Virus record (IMG/VR): IMGVR_UViG_3300044974_000745
Location: 1-50,869 of that record
From: a virus
Strand: one strand, 5' to 3'
Length of the DNA stretch: 50,869 bases
Shown: positions 1-9,778 of the stretch, piece after piece
Layout: every line of letters starts with the position of its first letter
How positions within the stretch are numbered: the stretch's first letter is position 1
Position numbers and translations under genes: made by a program
The notes under the pieces: model-generated
What the model was told of the DNA's origin: nothing
Database searches by the model: none
Seen by the model: only the letters and a program-made list of their open reading frames with translations

Positions 1-1
1 T

Positions 2-1819
2 TATACAACTAGAGATTTTCAACAAATAAGAAACGAATTAATCAATTTTACAAAGACGTATTATCCTGATTTAGTTGATAATTTTAACGACGCTTCTGTT
101 TTTTCAGCACTTTTAGATTTAAATGCTGCGGTATCAGACAACTTACAGTTTAATATTGATAGAAGTATTCAGGAGACAGTTTTACAATATGCTCAACAAA
201 AATCTTCAATTTATAATATTGCTAGAACTTACGGGTTAAAGATACCTGGACAAAGACCTTCAGTTGCTTTGGTTGATTTTTCAATCACTGTTCCGGCTTT
301 TGGAGATAAAGAAGATATTAGATATTGTGGTATTTTAAGAAGAGGTTCTCAAGTGTTAGGTGCTGGTCAAATTTTTGAAAATGTGTATGATATTGATTTT
401 GCTTCACCTGTAAATGCTGAAGGATTTCCGAACAGATTAAAAATACCAAATTTTGACGCTAATAATAAACTTTTAAATTATACTATTGTTAAAAGAGATA
501 CAGTAGTTAATGGTCAAACAAAAGTTTATAAAAAAGTTATTACATCAAATGATGTTAAACCATTTTATGAGTTATTCTTACCTGAAAAAAATGTTTTAGG
601 TGTTACAAGTGTACTTTTAAAAGACGGTACTCAATATGCCAATGTACCAAGTTCTCAAGAGTTTATAGGTCTTGATAATAGATGGTATGAAGTTAAAGCT
701 TTAGCTGAAAATAGAGTTTTTGTTGAAGACCCTACTAAGGTATCGGATAGTCCTGGTATTAAAGTTGGAAAATACATTGAAACAAGTACTAAATTTATGT
801 CAGAATTCACACCTGAAGGATTTTGTAAAATGACTTTTGGTGGTGGTAGTCAATCTGCTGATGAACAATTAAGGGAGTTTGCTAGAAATGGATACAAATT
901 GAATTTGTACAAATATTCAAATAATTTTGCTTTAGGGTCAACATTAAAGGCGAATACCACATTATTTGTTCAGTATAGAGTTGGTGGTGGAGTATCCTCA
1001 AACTTAGGTGTTAATGTTATTACTCAAATAGGGAATGTTTCATTTTATGTTAATGGACCATCGGCAAATATTAATAATGTAACAATTAATTCACTTCGTT
1101 GTACAAATGTTACAGCGGCAATAGGTGGAGCGAATAACCCAACAATAGAAGAAGTTAGAAATTTAGTATCATTTAATTTTGCTGCTCAAGACAGAGCGGT
1201 TACTGTAAATGATTATGATTCTATTATAAGAACAATGCCTTCACAGTTTGGGGCACCTGCGAAAGTTGCGATAACTGAAGATAATAATAAAATTAGAGTA
1301 AAAATGTTGTCATATGATAACAATGGTACTCTAACTGAAGTTATATCAAACACCTTAAAAAGTAATGTTGCAAATTACTTGTCTAACTATAGAATGATTA
1401 ATGATTATATCTCAATTGAAAGTGCTAACGTTATTGATTTGGCGTTAAACATTGATGTTGTTTTAAATAATAGTCAAAATCAGGGAGCGGTAATATCACA
1501 ATTAATTAGTATTGTTAGTACTTTCTTTGACTCTGGTATAAGAGACATGGGTGAGAATGTATACATCTCTGATTTGAGACGTTTAGTACAAGATGAAAAT
1601 GGTGTGATTTCCGTTTCAGATATTCAAGTGTTTAATAAAGTTGGTGGTCAATATTCATCATCTCAAACATCACAATCATACTCTGATAATACGACAAAAC
1701 AAATCCAATTGGTTGATGATACAATTTTTGCTCAACCGACACAAATTTATCAAGTAAGATTCGCAACCAAAGATATTACAATTAGAGTTAAAAATCTTAC
1801 TACAGTTAACTTTTCTTGA
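2..1819 (+). CDS. Baseplate wedge protein, T4 gp6 / baseplate J-like (5' end cut off)
   Basis: This gene enters from the left edge; the frame is open from base 2, so 605 residues are visible of a protein about the size of T4 gp6 (660). The visible N-terminus (YTTRDFQQIRNELINF, then the ALLDLNAAVSDNLQFNIDR pattern) is the helical start typical of gp6 and baseplate J-like proteins, which form the wedge ring around the tail hub. A later VNDYDSIIRTMPSQFG segment is the conserved DY motif of the same family. A TTG at 269 is not the start, because homologous coding continues upstream without a break. The family assignment comes from motif recognition and is fairly secure. The gene leads a co-directional baseplate and tail run and is followed by a 72-base gap with a hairpin and a promoter-like site. 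Confidence 0.85.
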   Translation, partial: YTTRDFQQIRNELINFTKTYYPDLVDNFNDASVFSALLDLNAAVSDNLQFNIDRSIQETVLQYAQQKSSIYNIARTYGLKIPGQRPSVALVDFSITVPAFGDKEDIRYCGILRRGSQVLGAGQIFENVYDIDFASPVNAEGFPNRLKIPNFDANNKLLNYTIVKRDTVVNGQTKVYKKVITSNDVKPFYELFLPEKNVLGVTSVLLKDGTQYANVPSSQEFIGLDNRWYEVKALAENRVFVEDPTKVSDSPGIKVGKYIETSTKFMSEFTPEGFCKMTFGGGSQSADEQLREFARNGYKLNLYKYSNNFALGSTLKANTTLFVQYRVGGGVSSNLGVNVITQIGNVSFYVNGPSANINNVTINSLRCTNVTAAIGGANNPTIEEVRNLVSFNFAAQDRAVTVNDYDSIIRTMPSQFGAPAKVAITEDNNKIRVKMLSYDNNGTLTEVISNTLKSNVANYLSNYRMINDYISIESANVIDLALNIDVVLNNSQNQGAVISQLISIVSTFFDSGIRDMGENVYISDLRRLVQDENGVISVSDIQVFNKVGGQYSSSQTSQSYSDNTTKQIQLVDDTIFAQPTQIYQVRFATKDITIRVKNLTTVNFS

Positions 1820-1831
1820 TAATTTATTTTA

Positions 1832-1863
1832 GAAATTTTTATCTTATCTTTTTTAAAAATTTC
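1832..1863 (+). terminator. A/T-only hairpin, possible weak terminator
   Basis: A 10-bp inverted repeat (GAAATTTTTA, 1832-1841, with TAAAAATTTC, 1854-1863) has a 12-base pyrimidine-rich loop and lies 12 bases after the gp6-like stop codon. Only one G-C pair supports the stem and no T-run follows, so it is at best a weak terminator or an RNA processing site. Confidence 0.3.
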
Positions 1864-1871
1864 AAATAAAC

Positions 1872-1879
1872 TATTTATG
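1872..1879 (+). promoter_or_regulatory. Candidate phage promoter element (TATTTATG)
   Basis: One-mismatch copy of the TATTTATA element seen before several gene starts in this window. It ends 12 bases before the ATG of the 1749-residue protein and is followed by an A-run. Confidence 0.35.
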
Positions 1880-1891
1880 AAAAAACGTTAA

Positions 1892-4800
1892 ATGTCAGAT
1901 TCATATAGAATAAGAACACAAGTAGGTGTTGACAAATCAGTTAGAGTACAATTAGACCAAGATTTTGAGTCTTTACAAATCTTATCTTTAAAGATTTTAC
2001 AGAGTGACATTTATACCCGACAATGCTCTGATTATGGGGTAGTCGTTGGTAGGGTTACAGTTAACAATGGTTTAGGTATACCAAATGCGAAAATTTCGGT
2101 TTTCATACCTCTTGATGATACCGACTCAAATAATCCAATTATTTCCACATTATATCCGTATAAAACTTTGTCTGAATTAAATGAAGATGGTTTTAGATAT
2201 AATTTACTACCATATCAGAAACAACATAGTGGACACAACCCAACGGGTACATTATTTACTCGTGAGGATGTATTAACTAACCCTTCGTTTATTGAAGTTT
2301 ACGACAAGTATTACAAGTATAATTGTCAAACAAATGAGAGTGGCGACTATATGATTTTTGGAGTACCAATTGGTAGTCAAACTATTCATTTAGATATTGA
2401 TTTATCTGATATTGGTGAATTTTCGTTGTCACCACAAGATTTAATTCGTACAAGTAATGCTACTGAAGGACAAGTAAATGGTGTACAATTTAAAAGTTCT
2501 AGTAATTTAAGTGAGTTACCTCAAATTTTAACAGTTAATAGAACTATTGAAGTTGAACCACTTTGGGGTCAACCTGAAATTTGTAATTTAGGTATTACAC
2601 GAACAGATTTTGACGTTTTAGAAGAGTTTGGAATTAAAATAGAACCATGTGCAATTTTTATAGGGTCTATTTTTTCAAATAGTGATGAAGATGTTCAAAA
2701 ACAAAATTGTAAAGTTGAGAAAAATTTGGGTGATAAATGTTCTTTAATAAACGGTCCTGGACAAATTTTAGCTATTAGACAAACTATTAATAATGACATA
2801 AATGGAAGACCAATATTAGAAACATATACATTAGAAGAAGGTGGTAATTGTATAGATGAAAATGGGGCTTGGTTGATAAATGTACCTATGAATTTAGAAT
2901 ACGTCTATACCAACGAATATGGTGAAAAAACTATTTCTAATGATTCTAAATTGGGATTACCAACAAAAGGAAAGTACAGGTTTAAAATAAAATGGTCACA
3001 ACCACCAAACTTATCAGATTCAGTTAGAAGAGCTTATTTTTTAGTACCAAATATTAAAGAGTGGGGATGGGATGGACAAGAAGTTCCATTTTTAGATGGT
3101 TATACAGACCCAACATATCTTGGAAATTTTTTTGTTACAAGTTGTAATCCTCCAAATTCAAATGATTTTCAGAATGCTTTTTATAAAAGAGCAAAGGCTT
3201 CATATGCGTTTAGTTTGGATTGGTTAGATTATGGAGAAAAAAGTAGTAATGGTAATTTAACAAGTGTTGGACAACAAATGGTCCAAGAAGCCGTAGAATG
3301 TGAAGATAGATTTTATGAAATGTCGTATAACAAAGTATATTCGGTATCACAACTTATATCTGAATATGGTAAAGGCCCTGCTAACAAAAGATATATTGCA
3401 ATTAAAGAAGTCACCAGCACTGATTGTCTCGGTGCTGTAAATACTCCACCTGCTACAGATGTTCAATACAGACCAAGCGCTTTATATGGTTTAGCGAGTT
3501 ATTTTTTAAGATTATTTTCTATAATAATATTTGTATTAGTAATAGTTTATCATATTGTAAAAGTATTTCTATTAATAATTTTAGCAATCGTTATTTTTTT
3601 CCAAGAGGTTGTTTGTTTACTTGCTGACATATCTTTTTTAGGTATATCTCCATTTACTTTTTTAAATAGTGCGTGTGAAAAATTAACTAAATTAAGGAAT
3701 GATTTAGAAGATATAGTTATTGATGGTGGTACTATAAATTTACCACTTTATTTACCTGGTGAATGTGAGTTTTGTGATTGTTCAGTTTCGGATTCAACAG
3801 GTGAAACTAATTCTTCAAATGTTCCTGGTCTTAGTGGTGTTGCTGATGATATAAATAATACTAACGTATCATGTTTGTCTAAATTTTATGAGCAAATTAC
3901 ATTTGAAAATTGCTCAACAGATTACCCAATTTTATTATCGGGTAAACAATCACAAAATGATGGAAGTCCAACTGCACATGCACCAATATTACAAATGAAC
4001 GGTAATTATGAGGCTTACTTTACTTCTAGTTTAACAATACCTGAAAGACTTAATTTATTTAATACTAAAGCAAAATACTTTGATGATAGTGCGGATAATC
4101 CTGGCGGAGGATGGAATAGAATTAAAGTTTCATTTGATGTAAACCAAAATGACCCTATAACTCAATGGCACTTAGACAATGTTATGGCATTAGTTATAAA
4201 TCCAAGTTGTAATTTAGATTTGACAATTGGAAATCTACTTTCGTTTCAAAATTTAACACAATCCGATGACCCAAATTTATATGAAGGGCCATTAAATTCT
4301 TACGGTAATAATTCTGTTACAGGTACCCCGATAGGTAATCTTGTATCTATCGGTAGTACAGAATATTATCAAAGTAATATTAATTTGACTTGGGCACAAA
4401 CAAATGGTTTAGGTAATACCTCAACGTCTTACGTTATTAATCAAGAAACAAACGACATTGATTTTTTAAGATTCCCAACTGATGTTGAATACTTCCAAGT
4501 TATACATACATCAACAGTACAGGACTTTATTAATAATAGTTACCCTACAAATACAAATTCATTTGCAAATAGATTTTTAAATAATTCTAATTTGATTGTT
4601 AAATTAGAAGATTCCCAAATACTTGGAGTACCCAACAATGAAACAAAATTTACAGTAGATACATCATGTGCCACTGATTTTTTAAATCAAATTGTTGTTT
4701 TTGTAGTTCGTGGAGTTGACCCTCACTCTTCAAGAGTGGATTGTCAACTTGATTTAAGTCGATTATATGGATTTAACACTGATTTCACAACAACTTGGGA

Positions 4801-7141
4801 TGGTACATTTACAATACAGGCTAATCTAAAGTTAAATATCCCAATACAAGGAAGTTTTAAAAACGTGAAACATAATCCTTTGTTAGATAATACTACTTTA
4901 GACATTTATAGTGGAATTCATTTATTTTACGATTCTTTCCATTTCCAACCGGATACGAGTTTATTCCAAAATTACCAAACTAATTATCCTTATTTTTATT
5001 CTAAAATAGATAATGATAATACTGCTGGTTCGCCTTTTCAAGCAAGTGTCTCATCACCAAATGGTTTAAAAATTATTGGCACAAACGGTTTCTCAAAAGA
5101 GTTATATTATTTGGCTCAATCTACCCCTGACATTTGGACAACAACTCCACCACCATCATCCTCACCATCTCCTGATTTACAATATAATTATCCAAATACG
5201 ACTAGAAATAGAGGATATTATTTAAATGAAATAGTTGAAGGTAGTGGTTTATTATATTTAAATAATAATAATTCATTTTATGTAAATTGGTTTGGAATTC
5301 CACCACTTGAATCTACTACATCACCTGATTTTTCATACCCATTAGTTCCGGCTTACGCTAACATTTTTTATTACTCACAAAGTTATTCAACTACATCAAC
5401 AATGACATTCACTTTGAATAATGTTGGTAATGAAAGAAGAATGGTTATGAGGTCTGATAGGTTACCTACATCAACCGTCCAAGAAAATAACGGTAATTAC
5501 AGTTATCCTTTATTTATTAATAAAAATTTATATATAAAAATTGTTTCAGACGAAGGAGTTTCTTTAGCTTCTAATGGTGAATTTCAGGTAACTAATTTTA
5601 GCGGTAATACTGACGATTATAATGAGGATTTATCTGATATTACTTCATCAACAAGTAATTTTGATGGTGCGGTTAATTCATTTACTTGTGCGGGTGCAGT
5701 ACCTTCTGATTGTTATCAAACTGATTCTAATGGGTATGTACAAGTTTTACCGACTGATAATCCGTGTAACACAATAAGTCCTCTTGGTGTTCCTCCGGCA
5801 ATTGTTGTACAGAATGGTTGTTATAGATTAGTAACTTATCCTCTTCTTTCTTTACCGAATGATATAAAATATATTGCCGAATGGACTTTTAGAGTTAGAC
5901 AAGGTTTTATCGCTTGTTATGGTATCTTTAATCATATATTTACAAATAGTTGGCTCAACGGTAGTTTATTTGCATTTCCATTTTCAAATAATGTTTTTTT
6001 CACAAGTAACTTCGGTAATCAACAACCTGGAGAATTACCGGCCAACTCACCATATAATTGTTATTGTAAACATACTATTTATTTGGACTTAGATACTAAT
6101 ACTCATTATTATAGATGTAGTCCATATAATGTGTCAAACGGATTTATTGGTAGATACAATCCTAGAATTTCAGGTTTAGATTATATAACTAATAATTATT
6201 CGTTTGGCCTTACAAAAACTTTGATGTTCCCAACAACAGTTATTGATTTAGGACCTAGAACTGATTATTTAGAAGAATTAATATTCAGTAATGAATATCA
6301 AGGATATGTTTCAGATAAATTAAAAACAACAACATATCAGGATACTAGTGAATTATTAAGTTTATATTTAATACAAAGATTTATAGCTACGACTGTTGCA
6401 GGACAGATTCTCCAATCACTTCAAGGACTTATTCCTGTATTTGGAGACCCTGTATTTTATTATTTTAGTAGAGACAATAATAAAATGGATGCGGATTATG
6501 TTCAGATGTTACAAATTAATTCTCAATTAGGTGTAACACAATTTCAAACTTCGGTATATAACAATGCTAACGAAATTTATTTTTCAGATGGAAATTCTAT
6601 AAATTCAGTTTTTGGGGTTTTCTTTAGAAGTAATTTACAAACAACTGACTATATTTCACCTAAAAGAAAGATTTTAAATCCTTATTTACCACCTAGTAGT
6701 GATTGTGCTTACGATGTTTTTGGTTCAAAAAGTCAAAGTGTTCCTTTTTATCAGTGGCGTACGACCCCTAATAGTAATGGTACTGATAGTATTTTTGGAA
6801 GTCAGAAAAATGAATGGTCGGTTATTTATTCCGTATCTAGTCCATTTTTGACTATCAAATATCAAGAAGTTGATAGAATGAACCCTCTACATAAAAATAT
6901 GCAACCAGTTGACCAATCCCAATCAAGATTTTTTAGAGGGTATATGTCTAATATTTCTTCATCTAATCTTGTTACACTTCAAGTAAATTATGATGCTCAA
7001 CCACCTCAAGCTGGAGGACCGGTACCTAGAATTACTTTACAAGGCTCTCCTTATTATTTCTACTTTGGTACGGGTAGAGGGAAAAGTAGTTGGGATTTGT
7101 TTTCACAGAAATGGATAAACACAGATGTAATTGATTTTTAA
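1892..7141 (+). CDS. Giant baseplate/tail protein (1749 aa) with internal hydrophobic segment
   Basis: I do not recognise a named family for the whole protein. Residues about 48-175 look like a transthyretin-like or carboxypeptidase-regulatory-type beta domain (GRVTVNNGLGIPNAKISVF, and later NESGDYMIFGVPIG), a fold often used in secreted and surface proteins. At about residues 541-588 there is a long, strongly hydrophobic stretch (starting LFSIIIFVLVIVYHIVKVF) long enough for one or two membrane passes, followed by a Cys cluster (CEFCDC). The rest is Asn/Ser/Thr/Tyr-rich with no motif I can name. Its place between gp6-like and other tail genes supports a virion baseplate role. A membrane-spanning segment in such a protein is unusual and could act at the cell envelope during DNA injection (inference). 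Confidence 0.75.
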   Translation: MSDSYRIRTQVGVDKSVRVQLDQDFESLQILSLKILQSDIYTRQCSDYGVVVGRVTVNNGLGIPNAKISVFIPLDDTDSNNPIISTLYPYKTLSELNEDGFRYNLLPYQKQHSGHNPTGTLFTREDVLTNPSFIEVYDKYYKYNCQTNESGDYMIFGVPIGSQTIHLDIDLSDIGEFSLSPQDLIRTSNATEGQVNGVQFKSSSNLSELPQILTVNRTIEVEPLWGQPEICNLGITRTDFDVLEEFGIKIEPCAIFIGSIFSNSDEDVQKQNCKVEKNLGDKCSLINGPGQILAIRQTINNDINGRPILETYTLEEGGNCIDENGAWLINVPMNLEYVYTNEYGEKTISNDSKLGLPTKGKYRFKIKWSQPPNLSDSVRRAYFLVPNIKEWGWDGQEVPFLDGYTDPTYLGNFFVTSCNPPNSNDFQNAFYKRAKASYAFSLDWLDYGEKSSNGNLTSVGQQMVQEAVECEDRFYEMSYNKVYSVSQLISEYGKGPANKRYIAIKEVTSTDCLGAVNTPPATDVQYRPSALYGLASYFLRLFSIIIFVLVIVYHIVKVFLLIILAIVIFFQEVVCLLADISFLGISPFTFLNSACEKLTKLRNDLEDIVIDGGTINLPLYLPGECEFCDCSVSDSTGETNSSNVPGLSGVADDINNTNVSCLSKFYEQITFENCSTDYPILLSGKQSQNDGSPTAHAPILQMNGNYEAYFTSSLTIPERLNLFNTKAKYFDDSADNPGGGWNRIKVSFDVNQNDPITQWHLDNVMALVINPSCNLDLTIGNLLSFQNLTQSDDPNLYEGPLNSYGNNSVTGTPIGNLVSIGSTEYYQSNINLTWAQTNGLGNTSTSYVINQETNDIDFLRFPTDVEYFQVIHTSTVQDFINNSYPTNTNSFANRFLNNSNLIVKLEDSQILGVPNNETKFTVDTSCATDFLNQIVVFVVRGVDPHSSRVDCQLDLSRLYGFNTDFTTTWDGTFTIQANLKLNIPIQGSFKNVKHNPLLDNTTLDIYSGIHLFYDSFHFQPDTSLFQNYQTNYPYFYSKIDNDNTAGSPFQASVSSPNGLKIIGTNGFSKELYYLAQSTPDIWTTTPPPSSSPSPDLQYNYPNTTRNRGYYLNEIVEGSGLLYLNNNNSFYVNWFGIPPLESTTSPDFSYPLVPAYANIFYYSQSYSTTSTMTFTLNNVGNERRMVMRSDRLPTSTVQENNGNYSYPLFINKNLYIKIVSDEGVSLASNGEFQVTNFSGNTDDYNEDLSDITSSTSNFDGAVNSFTCAGAVPSDCYQTDSNGYVQVLPTDNPCNTISPLGVPPAIVVQNGCYRLVTYPLLSLPNDIKYIAEWTFRVRQGFIACYGIFNHIFTNSWLNGSLFAFPFSNNVFFTSNFGNQQPGELPANSPYNCYCKHTIYLDLDTNTHYYRCSPYNVSNGFIGRYNPRISGLDYITNNYSFGLTKTLMFPTTVIDLGPRTDYLEELIFSNEYQGYVSDKLKTTTYQDTSELLSLYLIQRFIATTVAGQILQSLQGLIPVFGDPVFYYFSRDNNKMDADYVQMLQINSQLGVTQFQTSVYNNANEIYFSDGNSINSVFGVFFRSNLQTTDYISPKRKILNPYLPPSSDCAYDVFGSKSQSVPFYQWRTTPNSNGTDSIFGSQKNEWSVIYSVSSPFLTIKYQEVDRMNPLHKNMQPVDQSQSRFFRGYMSNISSSNLVTLQVNYDAQPPQAGGPVPRITLQGSPYYFYFGTGRGKSSWDLFSQKWINTDVIDF

Positions 7142-7143
7142 TT

Positions 7144-8964
7144 ATGAGTAGATTATATGATGATAGGGTTGTATTGGGTTCATTAAGATTTAAATCAGCG
7201 CCAAATACTGATTTATTATTTAAAATACCGTTCAATCAATCAACCAAAATAATGACTGAATATGACCGTAGTGTTGAGATTAGTTTGGCTCAAGTTTTTG
7301 ATGATGAACGACAAAATTCAACTTTATTTAGACCAACGGCTAAATTCCAAATACTATTTTATAATTCATATATAGGTTTTTCTAATTATTTACCATTTAA
7401 TAATAATTTATATATAGATTTAACTCAAGACACTATAGATTTTTGTAATACTAATAATTTTAATCCATTATATGGTTTTCCACAATATTTTGAATTTGAT
7501 TTTATTAGAACAGATTTTAATGTTACAGGGTATACTGTTGATGATTCTTTTTATACCCCATCTTTAAAACACATCCCTTTTATACCTCAGAGTGCTTCAA
7601 CATATAATTGGAATCATTTTATAAGTTATGGATATGAAAATGATTATAATAAAAACATGCAGGCCTATATGAAAGTGGACTCAAATCCATTAAGTATTAT
7701 AAACTGGATTGCATCTGAAGGTATTCCATTTGTTTTAAAAAACACAATGTTTAATGGTTTAAATGCGATATCTTTTATATGTCCTGTTAAACATGGACTT
7801 AATGTTGGTGAATTTATTGAGTTAAGTTTTTCGTATAACGGACAAAATATTTTCCAAGTAGATTCAATAGGTGATGGTTCAGTTGATAGTAAATTCTATA
7901 TTGTTAATATTATTAACCCAGGGTTTACCGGTATTATCTTTGTTGATAATACAAATGGTACTTTTAAAAGAGTTTTGAATCCTGACAATTTAACGGAAAC
8001 AACCTCAAAATATTATGTAAGAAAAAATAAAATTTTAACAAGTATTAATGACCAAGTATTAACCAACGCTGGTTTTGAACAAAATATTTTTGGTAACAAA
8101 AAACAATTTATTAAATCTAATTCTACAAATAATGGTTCATCAAAAGTTAATATAAAACAAGGGTCACAAAGTTATACTTTAAGTTTCCAAAAAGATATTG
8201 ATATTATGGGAATGGTTGATAATCAAATGAGGCCTGTTAGTGAACTTTTTTTCACTACAATTTGGAAAGGTTATTTTGGATGGACATTGGGTGAAAAAAA
8301 TAATACAGGTGGATTTTACAGAATGAGAGAAGGGTGGGAATTTAACTTACCACTTAATCCTGTAACACAATTACCTATCAATTGGTGGAGTTATAATAAC
8401 TCAGATTCGGATTCAAATATACCTAATAATTTTTATAATCTACCAGCTCCGTATGGTGTTGGTCCAAATGGTATCCCATATAATTTTGTTTATAATGAAA
8501 CTCTTAATATTGGTGATGTGATAGATGGTGATTTTTGTGAATGGAATGATTTTGAACAAACTGAAAGAGTTATTTCTGACTTGTATCATAAAATAACTTT
8601 TAATAGAGACCTTTTTAATATTGGTACTAATAGTATAAACTATAAAAATCAACTTGGATATTTTTACAAACCACATACACCAGTTCAAATTAGAGTGTTT
8701 TCTTCTTATTTGGAAAGTGGGTTACCAAGTCAAGTAACTAATATTCCTAGTCACTCTCAATTTTCACAAAATAGAAATGTTTTTGTATGGAAAGATATAT
8801 ATACATATGGGTTTATTGATACGGATGGGATTGGTGTTGATTTCCCTTTTTTAAATAATAAACATCACCCATATAAAAATATTATTTTTAGAATAATACC
8901 TGAAGGTACAAACTCTAGACAGTTCACTACCATAATTGACCCAACAATAGATGAGTGTGAGTAA
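7144..8964 (+). CDS. Tail/baseplate structural protein, unknown family (606 aa)
   Basis: This is a large Asn/Phe/Tyr/Ser-rich protein with no signal peptide, membrane segment or catalytic motif that I can see. It starts two bases after the stop of the 1749-residue protein and its last 14 bases overlap the next gene, so it belongs to the same translationally coupled baseplate run. The composition (beta-prone, rich in aromatic residues and asparagine) matches the neighbouring tail proteins. Function cannot be named; a structural role is inferred only from context. Confidence 0.65.
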   Translation: MSRLYDDRVVLGSLRFKSAPNTDLLFKIPFNQSTKIMTEYDRSVEISLAQVFDDERQNSTLFRPTAKFQILFYNSYIGFSNYLPFNNNLYIDLTQDTIDFCNTNNFNPLYGFPQYFEFDFIRTDFNVTGYTVDDSFYTPSLKHIPFIPQSASTYNWNHFISYGYENDYNKNMQAYMKVDSNPLSIINWIASEGIPFVLKNTMFNGLNAISFICPVKHGLNVGEFIELSFSYNGQNIFQVDSIGDGSVDSKFYIVNIINPGFTGIIFVDNTNGTFKRVLNPDNLTETTSKYYVRKNKILTSINDQVLTNAGFEQNIFGNKKQFIKSNSTNNGSSKVNIKQGSQSYTLSFQKDIDIMGMVDNQMRPVSELFFTTIWKGYFGWTLGEKNNTGGFYRMREGWEFNLPLNPVTQLPINWWSYNNSDSDSNIPNNFYNLPAPYGVGPNGIPYNFVYNETLNIGDVIDGDFCEWNDFEQTERVISDLYHKITFNRDLFNIGTNSINYKNQLGYFYKPHTPVQIRVFSSYLESGLPSQVTNIPSHSQFSQNRNVFVWKDIYTYGFIDTDGIGVDFPFLNNKHHPYKNIIFRIIPEGTNSRQFTTIIDPTIDECE

Positions 8965-9778
8965 CAAATATAAATTTACAATACCAATTTCAACAGACAA
9001 ATATCTTAATATACCTGTTGAAATTAAATGGGATTTCTATGGTCAAGATGATAGTATTGAAAAGTTTCAGTACGATTTAGTTGATGATATAATTGGTAAT
9101 CCAAAGGACTATGAAACTGAAAGATTTTCACATAATAGTTATGGTACAAACTCACAAACTAAATTACAATATGATTTTTTCTTTTATAATTCAACTTCTT
9201 CAGATATCCCGACTTCTTTAACCACTGATTGGGTTCAAAACTACAACACCGCCGGTATACCCGACGAAGATATCTATTTTAAATCAAGACCTTTTAGAAA
9301 ATCTTTTTTTAAGATTGATTTTTACGATTCAAGAGAACCGAGTACTCAAAAAAATTATTTTACAATTATTTTACCTACAACAAATAGTGAGTTTACTGAG
9401 GAGTTTATTCCGAGTATTAACTTGTATAATAACATAAAAATAAATTTACCAAAGTTCAATTTAGATTTTATAGGGTATAGTGAAGGATTTTTTATTTATT
9501 GGTTAAAAGATATTGAATTATTTAATTTAACGACATTTTATATGACTGCAAAATTTTTTGATGCTAAAAATGGTGTTTTTATAAAAATGATGACGGTCCC
9601 ACAATCAACTTTACCTAATAATCGTTTTAGTTTTAATTCGTCAGATTATTTTTATTATCAAGTAAATTTAGATTATATAAGTAAGACATACGAAATTTAT
9701 GATGTTATTTCATTGAACAGGGTAGGTACTAGTACTTCACCAATAAACTGGTTTGAATATGTTAATCCACCCGCATAA
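8951..9778 (+). CDS. Tail/baseplate structural protein, unknown family (275 aa)
   Basis: The ATG lies within the last 14 bases of the preceding gene, in a different frame, and the stop overlaps the next ATG as TAATG; both are typical of coupled phage structural operons. The protein starts with VSNKYKFTIPISTDKYLNIP and is acidic to neutral, aromatic-rich and beta-prone. No recognised domain, Cys pair or membrane segment is visible. Probably a small baseplate or tail component, by position only. Confidence 0.6.
   Translation: MSVSNKYKFTIPISTDKYLNIPVEIKWDFYGQDDSIEKFQYDLVDDIIGNPKDYETERFSHNSYGTNSQTKLQYDFFFYNSTSSDIPTSLTTDWVQNYNTAGIPDEDIYFKSRPFRKSFFKIDFYDSREPSTQKNYFTIILPTTNSEFTEEFIPSINLYNNIKINLPKFNLDFIGYSEGFFIYWLKDIELFNLTTFYMTAKFFDAKNGVFIKMMTVPQSTLPNNRFSFNSSDYFYYQVNLDYISKTYEIYDVISLNRVGTSTSPINWFEYVNPPA

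Noticed and set aside
269-1819. TTG start for the first gene
   Set aside because: The frame is open to the left edge and the upstream codons encode a recognisable gp6-like N-terminus, so the gene is simply cut by the window.
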